Notes: a model not told the origin generated them from the letters alone. Shown: positions 9,943-19,493, counted from the first letter of the stretch. The stretch: 64,000 nt of DNA from VXYL01 sp965116935 (GCA_965116935.1 OZ220737.1:5146001-5210000), one strand, 5' to 3'. Made by a program: numbers and translations.

Positions 9943-10813
9943 TGCATTGCAGGGGCGCCCGGCGGCGCTCGGTTCCGCAGTGCGCTTCGGCGCACAGGTG
10001 CTCGTCGTGGTCGCCATCGCCTGGGTGGTGGCCGACACGGCGACGTTCTTGCTCGCGGGGCCGGCGGACCTGCCCGTGTCTGCGCTCGAACCCGGCGCCG
10101 GCACCCAGCAAGAGGAGTATCCGGCCTCCGAGATCGCCTCTTGGGAGCTTTTCGGCAGTGCGCGAGCCGACGTTGGCGACGTTGCCGCGACCGACGCGAC
10201 CGAGGGGCTCGCCACCACCGGCCTTTCGCTCTTGCTCGTGGGGATCTTCGCCGCCGACGAGACGCAGGCGTCGGCGGCATTGATCGCGCAACCAAATCGC
10301 AAGGCGAAGCGCTACCGCATCGGCGACCGCCTGCCGGGGCGCGCAACGCTGGAAGCGGTGTATCGCGATCGGGTGGTGATCCGCCGTGGCGGCGTGCGCG
10401 AACTGATCCGCTTTCCCGAGCCGAAGGAACGCTTCGCGGCGTCGCCGAGCACCCACGACAGGGCGGCGCCGGACACGCCAGCCACCACTCCCGCCGTCGA
10501 GCGTTCCTCGGCGGCTCCGTCGCCGCGTCCACCGATGCCGGAAGGGGACCCCGCCAGCATCCTCTACGATGCCGGGCTGACGCCAGTGCAACCCGGCGCC
10601 GCCGAAGGCTATGCACTTGGCGAGCTCGCCGCCAACCCCGTGCTGCAGCAAGCCGGCCTGCGTCCGGGCGACCGCATCCTCTCGGTGAACGGACGTGCCG
10701 TCGGCAATGTCGAACTCGATCAGGCGGAATTCGCCAGCGTCGTGGCCGCCGGGACGGCTCGGATCGAAGTCCAGCGAGGTGGGCGCCGGTGGTTCGTCAC
10801 GGTGTCGATGTAG
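9929..10813 (+). CDS. gspC: type II secretion system inner-membrane protein GspC
   Basis: The 294 residues have the GspC layout: a short cytoplasmic N-terminus, one transmembrane helix (~19-42), a periplasmic homology region (~75-140, ending in a VIRRGGVRELIRF segment), a Pro/Ala-rich linker, and a C-terminal PDZ-like domain (~205-290) with LRPGDRILSVNGRAVG. GspC links the inner-membrane platform to the GspD secretin and helps choose substrates. Its ATG lies inside the last codons of the S8 protease gene (14-base overlap), and gspD follows after 23 bases. No gspE-M genes follow, so the other components must be encoded elsewhere. The IS upstream may be polar on this gene. Confidence 0.85.
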   Translation: MPRISALQGRPAALGSAVRFGAQVLVVVAIAWVVADTATFLLAGPADLPVSALEPGAGTQQEEYPASEIASWELFGSARADVGDVAATDATEGLATTGLSLLLVGIFAADETQASAALIAQPNRKAKRYRIGDRLPGRATLEAVYRDRVVIRRGGVRELIRFPEPKERFAASPSTHDRAAPDTPATTPAVERSSAAPSPRPPMPEGDPASILYDAGLTPVQPGAAEGYALGELAANPVLQQAGLRPGDRILSVNGRAVGNVELDQAEFASVVAAGTARIEVQRGGRRWFVTVSM

Positions 10814-10836
10814 TAGTCGGCGAACGGCCGTCCAAG

Positions 10837-12726
10837 GTGACAAGGAAACTCGTGCAAAACCATCTATCGAGACTCTGCTATGCCGGCGCTGCCCTCGTGC
10901 TGTGCGCCGCCGTCTGGGCCGAACCGCAGGAATGGCGCATCAACATCCAGGACGGTGGCCTGCACGAGTTCGTGCAGCAGGTGGCGGAGATCACAGACAA
11001 GATCATCGTCGTCGATCCCCGCGTGCGCCAAGCCAACAACGTCACCGTCATCAGCAACACGCCACTCGGCCGCGAGGGCGTGTTCGAGCTCTTCCTCTCG
11101 GTGCTGCGGGTGCATGGCTATACCCTTTCCCGTGCCGGCGATGTGTACACCGTGGTGCAGAACACGGTCGGCAAACAGATGGGGGGCCGCATCGACTCCG
11201 CCGACGCCGCACCGGATGAAATCGTCACCGAGGTGATCGGCGTCAAGCACATCCTCGCAACGGACGTGGTGAAGACCCTGCGTCCGCTGATTCCGCAATA
11301 CGCCCACATCGCCGCCGTGGAGTCCGCCAACGTCGTCATCATCAGCGACCACGCCCACAACATCCACCGCCTTCTGACCATCATCGAGCAGACCGACCTG
11401 CCGGGCACCGAGATCATCACGGTCGTGCCACTCGAACACGCCTGGGCCGGCACGGTTGCAAGGCTGTTGCAGGAACTCGCCCCAAGCAGCCTCGGCGCCG
11501 CCGCGCAAGGCCCCACGAGTGTGCAGATCGTCGCCAACGAGCGCAACAACACCTTGGTGCTGCGTGGCAAAGAGGAACCGGTCCGGCGCATTGAGGCCAT
11601 TGTCCGCCAGCTCGACCAACCCGACACCGCGAGCGGCGGCACGCAGGTGATCCAACTCGACCATGCCGATGCAACCGAGGTGGCGGAGATGCTGAACGCG
11701 ATGGCCTCCAGCGCCCCCGGCGCCAGTGACCAGCCGCCGCCTTCCGTGCACGCCTACGAGTCTCTCAACGCGGTGGTGGCGCGGGGAGACCCGTCCTTCG
11801 TCAACGACCTGCGCGGCATCATCAGTCAGCTCGACGCGCCCCGCGGGCAGGTGCTGATCGAGGTGGCGGTGGTGGAAGTGTCGGCGGATGCGAGCGACAG
11901 CCTTGGAATCGAGGTTGCGGCCGGCGACCCCACCGGTGTCTCGACGCCGCTCTTCACCACTACCCTGAGTGGCATCATCGGTGGGCTGCTCACCGAGCTC
12001 GCGTCCAGCGAGGACGCCATCAATCCCGCCATCGCCGCCGCCGCGGTGGGCTCTCCGACGCTGGCGCTGACCCGACTGGACCCGGACAAGGTCTCCTTCG
12101 GCGCCATCGTCAACGCCCTCGCCGTCGACGCCAACGCCGACCTCTTGTCCACGCCGAGCGTGCTGACGCTCGACAACGAGGAGGCACAGATCACCGTCGG
12201 GCAGGAAGTGCCCATCGTCACAGGCGCCTTCACCACCACCAGCGACGGCGCCAGCAACCCCTTCACCACCGTGTCGCGCAAGGACGTGGGCATCGACCTT
12301 TCCGTGACGCCGCACATCCACGGTCAGTCGCTGCGGCTCGAACTCGTGCAGGAAGTCTCGAACGTGGTCGACACGGCCCTCGAAGGCTTCACCGACATCG
12401 TCACCAACAAGCGCAAGCTGACCAATACCATTCTGGTTGACGACCGTCAGACGATCGTCTTGGGCGGCCTGATTCAGGACGACCAGCGCAACACGCTGCG
12501 CAAGGTGCCGGTGCTGGGCGACATCCCGGTGGCGGGTGCCCTCTTCCGCAGCTCCACCAACGTCCGCGTCAAGCGCCACCTGCTGTTCTTCCTGCGCCCG
12601 ACCATCCAGCGCACGCCCGAGGACCTCAGCGACATCACCGAGGCGAAGTACGACGGCATCCTGGACCTGCGCGTCGATGCGGCAGAGGCGCCGCAGAACG
12701 CCGAGGGCCTGTTCCAAGGTCGGTAG
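10837..12726 (+). CDS. gspD: type II secretion system secretin GspD
   Basis: This encodes the outer-membrane secretin channel. I chose GTG 10837, which gives 629 residues with a basic N-terminus, a hydrophobic signal segment (~10-27) and an AWA-type cleavage site. A second in-frame GTG at 10852 is also possible, and a much longer upstream frame overlaps gspC and is not real. An N0 domain (~30-105) is followed by repeated secretin N-domains (~120-360) and the secretin core (~390-600) with VPVLGDIPVAGALFRS and the LLFFLRPTI strand. The length is usual for GspD. It forms an operon with gspC. Confidence 0.9.
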   Translation: MTRKLVQNHLSRLCYAGAALVLCAAVWAEPQEWRINIQDGGLHEFVQQVAEITDKIIVVDPRVRQANNVTVISNTPLGREGVFELFLSVLRVHGYTLSRAGDVYTVVQNTVGKQMGGRIDSADAAPDEIVTEVIGVKHILATDVVKTLRPLIPQYAHIAAVESANVVIISDHAHNIHRLLTIIEQTDLPGTEIITVVPLEHAWAGTVARLLQELAPSSLGAAAQGPTSVQIVANERNNTLVLRGKEEPVRRIEAIVRQLDQPDTASGGTQVIQLDHADATEVAEMLNAMASSAPGASDQPPPSVHAYESLNAVVARGDPSFVNDLRGIISQLDAPRGQVLIEVAVVEVSADASDSLGIEVAAGDPTGVSTPLFTTTLSGIIGGLLTELASSEDAINPAIAAAAVGSPTLALTRLDPDKVSFGAIVNALAVDANADLLSTPSVLTLDNEEAQITVGQEVPIVTGAFTTTSDGASNPFTTVSRKDVGIDLSVTPHIHGQSLRLELVQEVSNVVDTALEGFTDIVTNKRKLTNTILVDDRQTIVLGGLIQDDQRNTLRKVPVLGDIPVAGALFRSSTNVRVKRHLLFFLRPTIQRTPEDLSDITEAKYDGILDLRVDAAEAPQNAEGLFQGR

Positions 12727-12727
12727 C

Positions 12728-12747
12728 GCCTTCCCATGCAGGAAGGC
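12728..12747. terminator. possible weak hairpin after gspD
   Basis: GCCTTCC (12728-12734) and GGAAGGC (12741-12747) form a 7-bp stem with a 6-base loop just past the gspD stop. There is no T-tract, so it is at best a weak or Rho-assisted end. It lies 60 bases before plsB. Confidence 0.3.
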
Positions 12748-12808
12748 AGGTCGCCCTCCCACCCAAGGCCGTCCGCAACCAAGTATGTGCGCCTGTTAGT
12801 CTGCCGCC

Positions 12809-15193
12809 ATGCGTTTGGCAGCACCCATCAAGCGATTCAACTACCGCCTTGGACGGGGCATCGTGCGGACGCTGGCGCGGCCGACCGTGACCGGCGCGCC
12901 GCCACCGGCCGGCGACGAGATCGTCTATGTGCTGCCGAACCGTTCGCTGGCGGACCTGCTGCTGCTGGACGTCGTGGCCACCGCACAAGGGCTGCCAGCG
13001 CCGCGCCAACGCCTCGAAGTGCTTGACGAGGGGCGGCGGTTCTTCTTTTTGAACCGACCGACCGGTTGGCGCCGCCGTCACACCATGCGCCGCACTTCGG
13101 CGCGCATGCGGCGCATACAGGAGCAGTTGCGCAAGAGCCAGGCGCCAGCCGTGACCTTGGTGCCCGTGTCGGTGTTCTGGGGACGGGCCGCAGACAAGGA
13201 ACGGTCTTGGCTGCGCTCGCTGGTCTCCGAATCCTGGGGCACGTCGTCGCGCCTGCGCCGCCTGCTCGGCCTCCTGCTCAGCCGCAAGGACGTGCTGCTG
13301 CACTTCCATCGGCCGTTGCCCTGGCGGGACCTGGCCCGTGGCCTCGACGCCGCCCGCGCCGAACGCCGCATTGCGCGCCTGTTGCGGGTGCGCTTTCGCA
13401 ATCAGCGGCAAGCGACGCTAGGACCTGACCTCTCGCACCGCCGCACGCTCATCAAGCGCGTGCTGGCAAGCCCGCAGGTGCGCGCCGCCATCGCGGCCGA
13501 GGCGAAGGGCCAGCCATCCCAGCCGGCGCACCACGCCCGCGCCCGCAAGGCCGCCTTTGCCATCGCCGCCAACATGTCCTTTCCCGCCATGCGGGTACTC
13601 GACCGCTTCCTCACCTGGTTCTGGAGCCGCATTTACGACGGCGTGGCGGTGCATGGCTTCGAACACGTCTCCGACCTCGCCGCCACCCACACCCTGGTGT
13701 TCGCGCCCTGCCACCGCTCGCACATCGACTACCTGCTGCTTTCCTACGTGCTGCACCATCAGGGGCTCATGCTTCCGCACATCGCGTCCGGCGACAATCT
13801 CGACTTGCCGCTGGTGGGACGCCTGCTGCGCGGCTGCGGTGCCTTCTTCATCCGCCGCAGCTTTCGCGGCGACGACATCTATCGCGCCGTGCTCGATGAG
13901 TATCTCTATCAGACGCTCAGGCGCGGCCATTCGGTGGAGTACTTCATCGAGGGCACTCGCTCGCGCACAGGGCGCCTGTTGCCGCCGCGCACGGGAATGC
14001 TGCAGACCACGCTCGACGCCGTGGCGCGAGGCCTGCCGCGCCCCGTCGCCGTGATTCCGGTTCACATCGCCTACGAAAAGGTGATCGAGGCGGCGAGTTT
14101 CGACGAGGAACTGTCGGGTGGCAGCAAGCGACCGGAATCCGTGGGCGGAATCTTCCGTGCAAGGCGGCTCGTGCGGCAGGAGTTCGGCTCTGTAGCGCTT
14201 GCCTTCGCGCCGCCGATCGAGCCCGATGCCTATGTCGCATCGGAGGCCGGCAGCCATCGGCTGGCAAACGAGATCCTGAGGCGCCTGAACCGTGCGGCCA
14301 GCATCAACGCGACCCATCTGGTTGCCTTGATCACCCTCGCCATGCCGCGCCACGCGATCGATGTGGCGGCCCTCGGCACTCAGCTCGATGTCTGTCGCGA
14401 GCTTCTGGAAAGGGAACGCAACCACCACAACCACGCCATCGACTGGCGTCCCGCCCATCGCCTGATCGACCGCGTTGAGGAACTCGGACTGGTGCGCCGC
14501 GAGCACAGCCCGGTTGGCGACGTCGTCAGCCTCGGTGACGCCGGCGCGGTGCACATGACGTGGTACGCCAACAACGCGCTGCACACGCTCGCCGCACCGG
14601 CGCTGATCGCCTGCTTCGTGGTGGAGCGACGCGGCAGCATCTCGGCCAGAGCCTTGATGCGCGCCTTCGCCGGCCTTGCGCCCTTGGTCGCAAACGAACT
14701 GCACACACAACTAGATGCCCGCACCTGCCGTCGCTGCCTGCGCCACATGCGCGCGATGGGCCTGGTCGAAATGGCGCCGGAGGGCATCACCGCTCCGCAT
14801 GACCTCGAACGGCGGTTTCGCACCGAGCTCCTCGCCCGCATCCTGATGCCCACGCTCGAACGTTACTTCATCGCCTCCACGCTCCTCGTTCGCTCCGGCA
14901 GTGGCATCCTGAGTCGCGCCGACTTGATGGAACAGTGTGGTGCCACGTCCGAACGCATCTCGCGCCTTTACGGCAGCAATGCCCCAGAGTTCCACGACGC
15001 ACGCCTGTTCCACGGCTTCCTGGATGCCTTGCTCCGCCTGGGGCTCGCTAGCGAAGACGCTGACGGCCGGTTGCGTTTCGACGACACAGCACACGGCCCT
15101 TTGGCAACGGCGCTGAAGCAAGCCGAAGAAGTGATCCCAGCCGAAATCCGCTACGCCGTGCGACGGTCGTCCGGCATTCGTACGGAGCGTTGA
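12809..15193 (+). CDS. plsB: glycerol-3-phosphate 1-O-acyltransferase PlsB
   Basis: PlsB acylates sn-glycerol 3-phosphate at position 1 using acyl-ACP or acyl-CoA, the first step of phospholipid synthesis at the inner membrane. The 794 residues are close to the E. coli length (807). The acyltransferase blocks are in order: CHRSHIDY with the catalytic His302-x4-Asp307, then GAFFIRRSF (block II), YFIEGTRSRTGR (block III), and a VIPVHIAYEKV segment (block IV). The ATG at 12809 gives a basic, amphipathic N-terminus. It stands alone, with gspD upstream and rsmJ convergent downstream. Confidence 0.93.
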   Translation: MRLAAPIKRFNYRLGRGIVRTLARPTVTGAPPPAGDEIVYVLPNRSLADLLLLDVVATAQGLPAPRQRLEVLDEGRRFFFLNRPTGWRRRHTMRRTSARMRRIQEQLRKSQAPAVTLVPVSVFWGRAADKERSWLRSLVSESWGTSSRLRRLLGLLLSRKDVLLHFHRPLPWRDLARGLDAARAERRIARLLRVRFRNQRQATLGPDLSHRRTLIKRVLASPQVRAAIAAEAKGQPSQPAHHARARKAAFAIAANMSFPAMRVLDRFLTWFWSRIYDGVAVHGFEHVSDLAATHTLVFAPCHRSHIDYLLLSYVLHHQGLMLPHIASGDNLDLPLVGRLLRGCGAFFIRRSFRGDDIYRAVLDEYLYQTLRRGHSVEYFIEGTRSRTGRLLPPRTGMLQTTLDAVARGLPRPVAVIPVHIAYEKVIEAASFDEELSGGSKRPESVGGIFRARRLVRQEFGSVALAFAPPIEPDAYVASEAGSHRLANEILRRLNRAASINATHLVALITLAMPRHAIDVAALGTQLDVCRELLERERNHHNHAIDWRPAHRLIDRVEELGLVRREHSPVGDVVSLGDAGAVHMTWYANNALHTLAAPALIACFVVERRGSISARALMRAFAGLAPLVANELHTQLDARTCRRCLRHMRAMGLVEMAPEGITAPHDLERRFRTELLARILMPTLERYFIASTLLVRSGSGILSRADLMEQCGATSERISRLYGSNAPEFHDARLFHGFLDALLRLGLASEDADGRLRFDDTAHGPLATALKQAEEVIPAEIRYAVRRSSGIRTER

Positions 15194-15400
15194 GGGACAT
15201 CCGACAAGGCCCATCTCGCGGGGAGGAGGCTGGTTACACCTTCTGACCCTTGGTTGCTTCGCCTTCGGCGGGAGGAGCGTGACGGCCCCTCGCTTCGAGA
15301 CGCTTCACACGGCGCCATCCGGCCGGCACGTTGGTGTTGACTCGGCTTCCACATAATTCCTTCGTGGATCAATGTCTTGTACAGCATAACGACGACTAAG
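15194..15400. other. spacer between convergent plsB and rsmJ
   Basis: This 207-base convergent spacer holds no recognisable gene. GC is locally lower near 15340-15400. No clear terminator hairpin with a T-tract was found. Confidence 0.35.
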
Positions 15401-15997
15401 TCAGGCATTGCCACGATAGACATCGAAGCGCACCGAGCGGCCGAGGATGCGCCAGTCTGGTGGCGCCACCGCCCGCGCACGGCGACGGCGCTTGATCACG
15501 ACACGGGATGCCGCGCTCCCCCGCGCACCCGCCAGCAACTCGCCGATTTCGGCGTCGTCCATTTCGTCTGCCAAGGCTGCCAGTGCCTGCATCCTCAAGG
15601 ACGGCAAGGCGCCGCTCGGATGGTCACCGAACATCGGATCGAGGTAGATTACGTCGAACTGCCGTTCGCGCCAGCATTCGCGGGCGTCTCCACATGCCAA
15701 AGTCGGGGCAGGGCAAGAGGCCGGCAAGGCGGCAGCCCGCACCCTCGCCGCCAGGGCCGCACAAACGTCTGGATGTGCCTCGGTCATGTGAACGCGACAG
15801 CCGAGCGTCGCCAGCAACAAGCCATCCGTACCCCAGCCGGCCAGCGCGTCGTGAACGCTGATGCCGGATTGCGCTCCGCACGCCCGCGCCAAGGCGCCGC
15901 GTCGCCCCTGCCTTGCCCGGCGTCGCACTTCCCGGTCATCGAAGCGGAGCGTGCGACCGGCTATGTGAATCGTGATGGCGCCGGCCTCGGCCTTCAC
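15401..15997 (-). CDS. rsmJ: 16S rRNA (guanine1516-N2)-methyltransferase RsmJ
   Basis: RsmJ uses S-adenosylmethionine to methylate N2 of G1516 in 16S rRNA. Family features are the SAM-binding region with DALAGWGTDGLLLA (normally DATAGLGxDAF), the TEAHPDVCAAL acidic loop, and the YLDPMFG signature (the family's DPMYP-type motif) followed by a K/R-rich tail. I prefer GTG 15997 (198 residues), because it overlaps the tsaB stop as GTGA. A TTG at 16012 would add five residues. At 198 residues it is a little short of the usual ~250, the N-terminal subdomain being reduced. It is translationally coupled to tsaB. Confidence 0.82.
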   Translation of the reverse strand: MKAEAGAITIHIAGRTLRFDDREVRRRARQGRRGALARACGAQSGISVHDALAGWGTDGLLLATLGCRVHMTEAHPDVCAALAARVRAAALPASCPAPTLACGDARECWRERQFDVIYLDPMFGDHPSGALPSLRMQALAALADEMDDAEIGELLAGARGSAASRVVIKRRRRARAVAPPDWRILGRSVRFDVYRGNA

Positions 15998-16605
15998 TCT
16001 ACCGGCCGCCAAGGTGTGTCCCCGTCAACATAGAGCGGCAACGCACGCTCGGCCGGAACCGCCAAGTCTTCTCGCGCCAGAGCCACCATGCCGACGAACT
16101 CGGCCGACATGGCGATGCGCTGGTCATCGCACAGGGCTTCCCCCTCCAAGAGTCGATCGAACTGTAGGCAACGCACCTCGCCCGCACCTCGCCCGAACTC
16201 ATACTCGGCTTCGTAGAGCCAGCCAGGTCGGGAATAGCGCCGCACCGTTCGACGCCCTTCGCCGGCAACGTCGAGCGCGGCCATGCCCCATGCCAGCGCT
16301 TCCGAACTCGGCACGGCAAACGCCGGCAGATCGAGGCCAAGCGCAATCCCCTGCGCCACGGAAGCGCCGATGCGCACACCGGTGAAGGAGCCCGGCCCGG
16401 CGGAAAACGCCACGCAGTCGAGCTGCGGCCGCGCTACCCCGGCAGCGGCAAGAATCCCGTCGATGAGCGACAGAACCAGCCGATTGTGTTCCCTCGGCGC
16501 AATGCGACTCTCGACGACCCATTCGACACCCGACCCACGGGGCACAATGCCAAGCGCGACAGAACAGACATCGGTGGTGGTCTCCACGGCGAGAATGCGT
16601 TGCAT
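15994..16605 (-). CDS. tsaB: tRNA threonylcarbamoyladenosine biosynthesis protein TsaB
   Basis: TsaB is the scaffold partner of TsaD in making t6A37 on ANN-decoding tRNAs. It has the ASKHA-like N-terminus with LAVETTTDVCSVAL, a PREHNRLVLSLID helix, and the FSAGPGSFTGVRIG signature (residues ~70-83). The 203 residues are slightly shorter than E. coli TsaB (231). The ATG at 16605 is the only sensible start. It lies divergent from moeA with 66 bases between starts, so promoters for both must sit there. It overlaps rsmJ by four bases. Confidence 0.88.
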   Translation of the reverse strand: MQRILAVETTTDVCSVALGIVPRGSGVEWVVESRIAPREHNRLVLSLIDGILAAAGVARPQLDCVAFSAGPGSFTGVRIGASVAQGIALGLDLPAFAVPSSEALAWGMAALDVAGEGRRTVRRYSRPGWLYEAEYEFGRGAGEVRCLQFDRLLEGEALCDDQRIAMSAEFVGMVALAREDLAVPAERALPLYVDGDTPWRPVE

Positions 16606-16671
16606 GGGAAGGCCGCCGATTGCCGCTAGACTGCTGCGATTCTACTCACTCGCCCGGGAGCCAAACTCGCA

Positions 16672-17895
16672 ATGCTCGACGTCGATGTGGCCGCTGCCAA
16701 GCTTGGCGAACTCATCGAGCCCCTGCGCGGCACCGAACGCGTGCGGGTGGATGCCGCACTTGGCCGGGTTCCTGCACAGGACATCATCGCGCCCTTGAAC
16801 CTGCCGCCCTTCGACGCCTCCGCCATGGACGGCTACGCGGTTTGCGCGACGGAACTCGCGAGCGAGGGTCGCAAGCGGCTGAAGGTCACGGGCCAAAGCC
16901 TCGCCGGACATCCGGCCAGCGAGGCTGCAGCCACCGGCACGGCCATCCGCATCTTCACCGGCGCACCCATGCCCGACGGCGCAGACAGCGTGGTGCTCCA
17001 AGAGGATGTGACCGCCAAGGCAGCCGCCATCGAGTTCGACGAGTCGGTGCGGGTAGGCCAGCACGTTCGCCCGTCCGGCAACGACATCGCCAAGGGCGAC
17101 ACCATTTGCCGCGCCGGCCACCGCCTCACCCCTTACGACCTAGCCTGGCTTGCCGCCTGCGGCATCGGCACGGTGCGTGTGCGCCGGCGGGTACGGGTCG
17201 TCCTGCTCTCCACCGGCGACGAGTTGGCAGAACCCGGAATGCCCTTGGGCGAGGCGCAAATCTACGACTCGAACCGCTTCGCAATGACGCGGCTGCTCGA
17301 AGGACGCGGCAGCGACATCATCGACCTCGGCTGCGTCCCGGACGACCCGGAGCAAATCCGCGCCGCCCTGGAAGAGGCGGCCGACATCGGCGACATCATC
17401 GTCACGAGTGGTGGAGTTTCGGTGGGCGATGCCGACCATGTGCGCGACCTCGTGGCCGAACTCGGCAGCATCGACTTCTGGCGCATCGCCTTGAAGCCCG
17501 GCAAGCCCCTCGCCGTCGGTGACATCGGCGGCACCCCGTTCTTCGGCTTGCCCGGCAACCCGGTCTCCACCATCGTCACGTGCCTCTTGTTCGTGGCCCC
17601 CGCCATAGACCTGCTCGCCGGTGCCACTGCATCGCCTCCCCTGACCATCCCCGCAACGCTCGCCGAGTATGTCCCCCATGCCCCGGGCCGTCGCGAATAC
17701 ATGCGCGGCATCGCCACGAACGAAGGCGGCCACCTGAAGGTCGCCATCAACGGCAACCAAGGCTCCAACCGCCTAGCCACCTTCTCGGGCGCCAACTGCC
17801 TCGTCATCATCCCCGCCAACGCCAGCAACCTACCCGCTGGCGAAACCGTCGAAATCCTCCCCTTGGGCAAGGATGGCCACCCCTTAAATCGGTAG
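16672..17895 (+). CDS. moeA: molybdopterin molybdenumtransferase MoeA
   Basis: MoeA inserts molybdate into adenylylated molybdopterin, the last common step of molybdenum cofactor synthesis. Its 407 residues fit the family. Visible motifs are PPFDASAMDGYAV (residues ~44-56), GTAIRIFTGAPMPDGAD, the VLLSTGDEL nucleotide-loop start, the TSGGVSVGDAD motif of the MoaB/MogA-like domain (~245-255) and the GLPGNPVS motif (~290). The C-terminal beta-barrel domain is complete. It stands as a single gene; downstream is the IS256 remnant. Confidence 0.93.
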   Translation: MLDVDVAAAKLGELIEPLRGTERVRVDAALGRVPAQDIIAPLNLPPFDASAMDGYAVCATELASEGRKRLKVTGQSLAGHPASEAAATGTAIRIFTGAPMPDGADSVVLQEDVTAKAAAIEFDESVRVGQHVRPSGNDIAKGDTICRAGHRLTPYDLAWLAACGIGTVRVRRRVRVVLLSTGDELAEPGMPLGEAQIYDSNRFAMTRLLEGRGSDIIDLGCVPDDPEQIRAALEEAADIGDIIVTSGGVSVGDADHVRDLVAELGSIDFWRIALKPGKPLAVGDIGGTPFFGLPGNPVSTIVTCLLFVAPAIDLLAGATASPPLTIPATLAEYVPHAPGRREYMRGIATNEGGHLKVAINGNQGSNRLATFSGANCLVIIPANASNLPAGETVEILPLGKDGHPLNR

Positions 17896-17936
17896 CGCCC
17901 ACTTGCGGTTATGTCTTGCCCCAATAATGCGTGAGC

Positions 17937-18806
17937 TATGGTCGAAAGTGGTGTACGGATGAGTTGAGTCGTGCGGCGTGTCTTCTGCTGAAATTGAAGT
18001 TCGAGCTTTCATTTCGGCAAGAGGAGCACACCGCACATGGACAAAGATAATGCGGTTGAGCTGGCGGCACCAGCAACGGTTTCCGATCCCCTCACGGAGC
18101 TTCTTCGCACGGGCGCGAAGCGTCTGATCGAGGCAGCGGTGCAGGCGGAGTTCGACGAGCACCTTTCGGCGTTCGAGGGCGAGCGGCTGGCGCCGGCGTG
18201 GTGCGCAACGGGCACCTTCCGGAGCGCACGATCCTGACGGAGATCGGCGCGGTGGAGGTGCAGGTTCCGAAGTCCCGCAGCCCCGAGGGGTCGTCGGAGC
18301 CGTTCCGGTCTTCCCTGGTTCCCCCGTACGTTCGCCGCAGCGCGAGCGTGGACGCGGCGATTCCGTGGCTGTGCCTGCACGGGTGTCGACGGGGCAGATG
18401 CGTCCTGCGGTGGCGGCGCTGGTGGGCGAGGAGGCGCGCGGTCTGTCGGCGAACGTGGTGAGCCGGCTGAAGAGGGCGTGGGCCGAGGAGTACCGGGAAT
18501 GGTGCGGCCGCTCGCTCGACGACGACTGGGTGTACCTGTGGGCGGACGGCGTGTACAGCGGCCTTCGGCGACGAGGGCCGGCTGTGCGTGCTGGTGGTGA
18601 TCGGCGTCAACGCCCGCGGAGAGTAGCGCTTCCTCGCGATCGAGGACGGGGTTCGGAAGTCCACGCAGAGCTGGCGCGAGGTGCTGCCGGGAATGAGGCA
18701 GCGGCTTCGCGAAGCCGGCGAGACTGGCGGGGCGACGGCGCGGCGGGGTTCTTCGCGGCGCTGTCGGAGGTGTACCCGCAGACACGCCACCAACGCTGCT
18801 GGATGG
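17937..18806 (+). mobile_element. decayed IS256-family element, left end and broken transposase
   Basis: An IS256-type transposase begins at ATG 18037 after an AGAGGAG ribosome site. It is spread over several frames: the N-terminal AAVQAEFDEHL block, then NGHLPERTILTEIGAVEVQVP and an SSLVPPYVRRSASV block in a second frame, then STGQMRPAVAALVG, LSANVVSRLK and DDDWVYLWADGVY, ending at VYPQTRHQRCW near 18806. At least three frame changes are present and the C-terminal third is gone. A GGTCGAAAGTGGTGTACGG string near 17940 resembles the outer end of such elements. The right end was not found. Confidence 0.75.
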
Positions 18807-19114
18807 CGCTTCTGCGCGCGCTCGGCGTCGCGGCACCGCTGGCACAGGAAGTCGCCCTGCAAACGCTGCCGATACGCGCAGCGCCGGCAGCCGCCTTCTG
18901 CAATCAGCACCTTGCGGCAGCGTCGGCATGACGCGGCTCTCCTATCCAGACAGCGTTGGCACGAGCGCGCGGGGGTCCCGTCCTTCTTGATCGCGACTTT
19001 CCGCGAGCATCTCGACTGGACGCAGCGGTCCGAGCCCTCGGTGCGGGTGGCGGGCCGGACGAATCCCGGTGGCAACGCCCCGCTCCACTGGGCGATGAGG
19101 AGTTGAAGGTCCAT
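18092..19114 (-). CDS. cysteine-rich, zinc-ribbon-like protein, 3' end fused to IS remnant
   Basis: From ATG 19114, with GGAG about 8 bases upstream, a minus-strand frame encodes a basic protein whose first ~100 residues carry many paired cysteines (SCQRCLDRR, SCRRCRKV, GCRRCAY, LCQRCRDAE). They look like two or three small zinc-binding knuckles. I recognise no named family. Below about 18806 the frame runs antisense through the IS256 remnant as low-complexity Arg/Pro sequence, so the native C-terminus was probably cut off there. The believable part is 18806-19114. Confidence 0.4.
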   Translation of the reverse strand: MDLQLLIAQWSGALPPGFVRPATRTEGSDRCVQSRCSRKVAIKKDGTPARSCQRCLDRRAASCRRCRKVLIAEGGCRRCAYRQRLQGDFLCQRCRDAERAQKRHPAALVACLRVHLRQRREEPRRAVAPPVSPASRSRCLIPGSTSRQLCVDFRTPSSIARKRYSPRALTPITTSTHSRPSSPKAAVHAVRPQVHPVVVERAAAPFPVLLGPRPLQPAHHVRRQTARLLAHQRRHRRTHLPRRHPCRHSHGIAASTLALRRTYGGTREDRNGSDDPSGLRDFGTCTSTAPISVRIVRSGRCPLRTTPAPAARPRTPKGARRTPPAPLPRSDASRPCEEAP

Positions 19115-19493
19115 GGTGTTCTCCGTGGTGGTGACGCGGAAGTGCGTCGGTCCCCCGGCCGCGGCGCGCGCGCGCAGGCCGGTCACCTCGCGGCAGCGAG
19201 GTCGGAGCGAAGCGGAGAACCCTCCGGGTTGGCCGGTCGAGCACGCGCGCCACCCTGGGCGCCACCGACGGACGGGACGGGCGCTGGCCGCTACGGGTCG
19301 CGTGGGCCGCTCGGTGTGCCGGGCAAGTCGGCGGTATGGGGAGATCCGCCGATCCGTGGCCCCGGGGCTTGCAAACGCGGCCTGCCTGGGCCACAACGGT
19401 TCGTTGTGGAAGCCGGGCGGGAAGTTCATGGTCTCCGGGCGCGGTCTCTCCGGGTGCCTGCGGTGAGTTGCCGCGGATAAACCCGACCGCCTA

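Noticed and set aside
10141..10836. upstream extension of the gspD frame through gspC
   Set aside because: It overlaps the whole of gspC in another frame and is Arg-rich noise; a signal peptide begins only at 10837-10852.
10864..12762. 632-codon minus-strand frame across gspD
   Set aside because: It is a GC-driven shadow of gspD; the translation is low-complexity (Val/Gly/His/Asp-rich) with no domain, while the plus frame has full secretin motifs.
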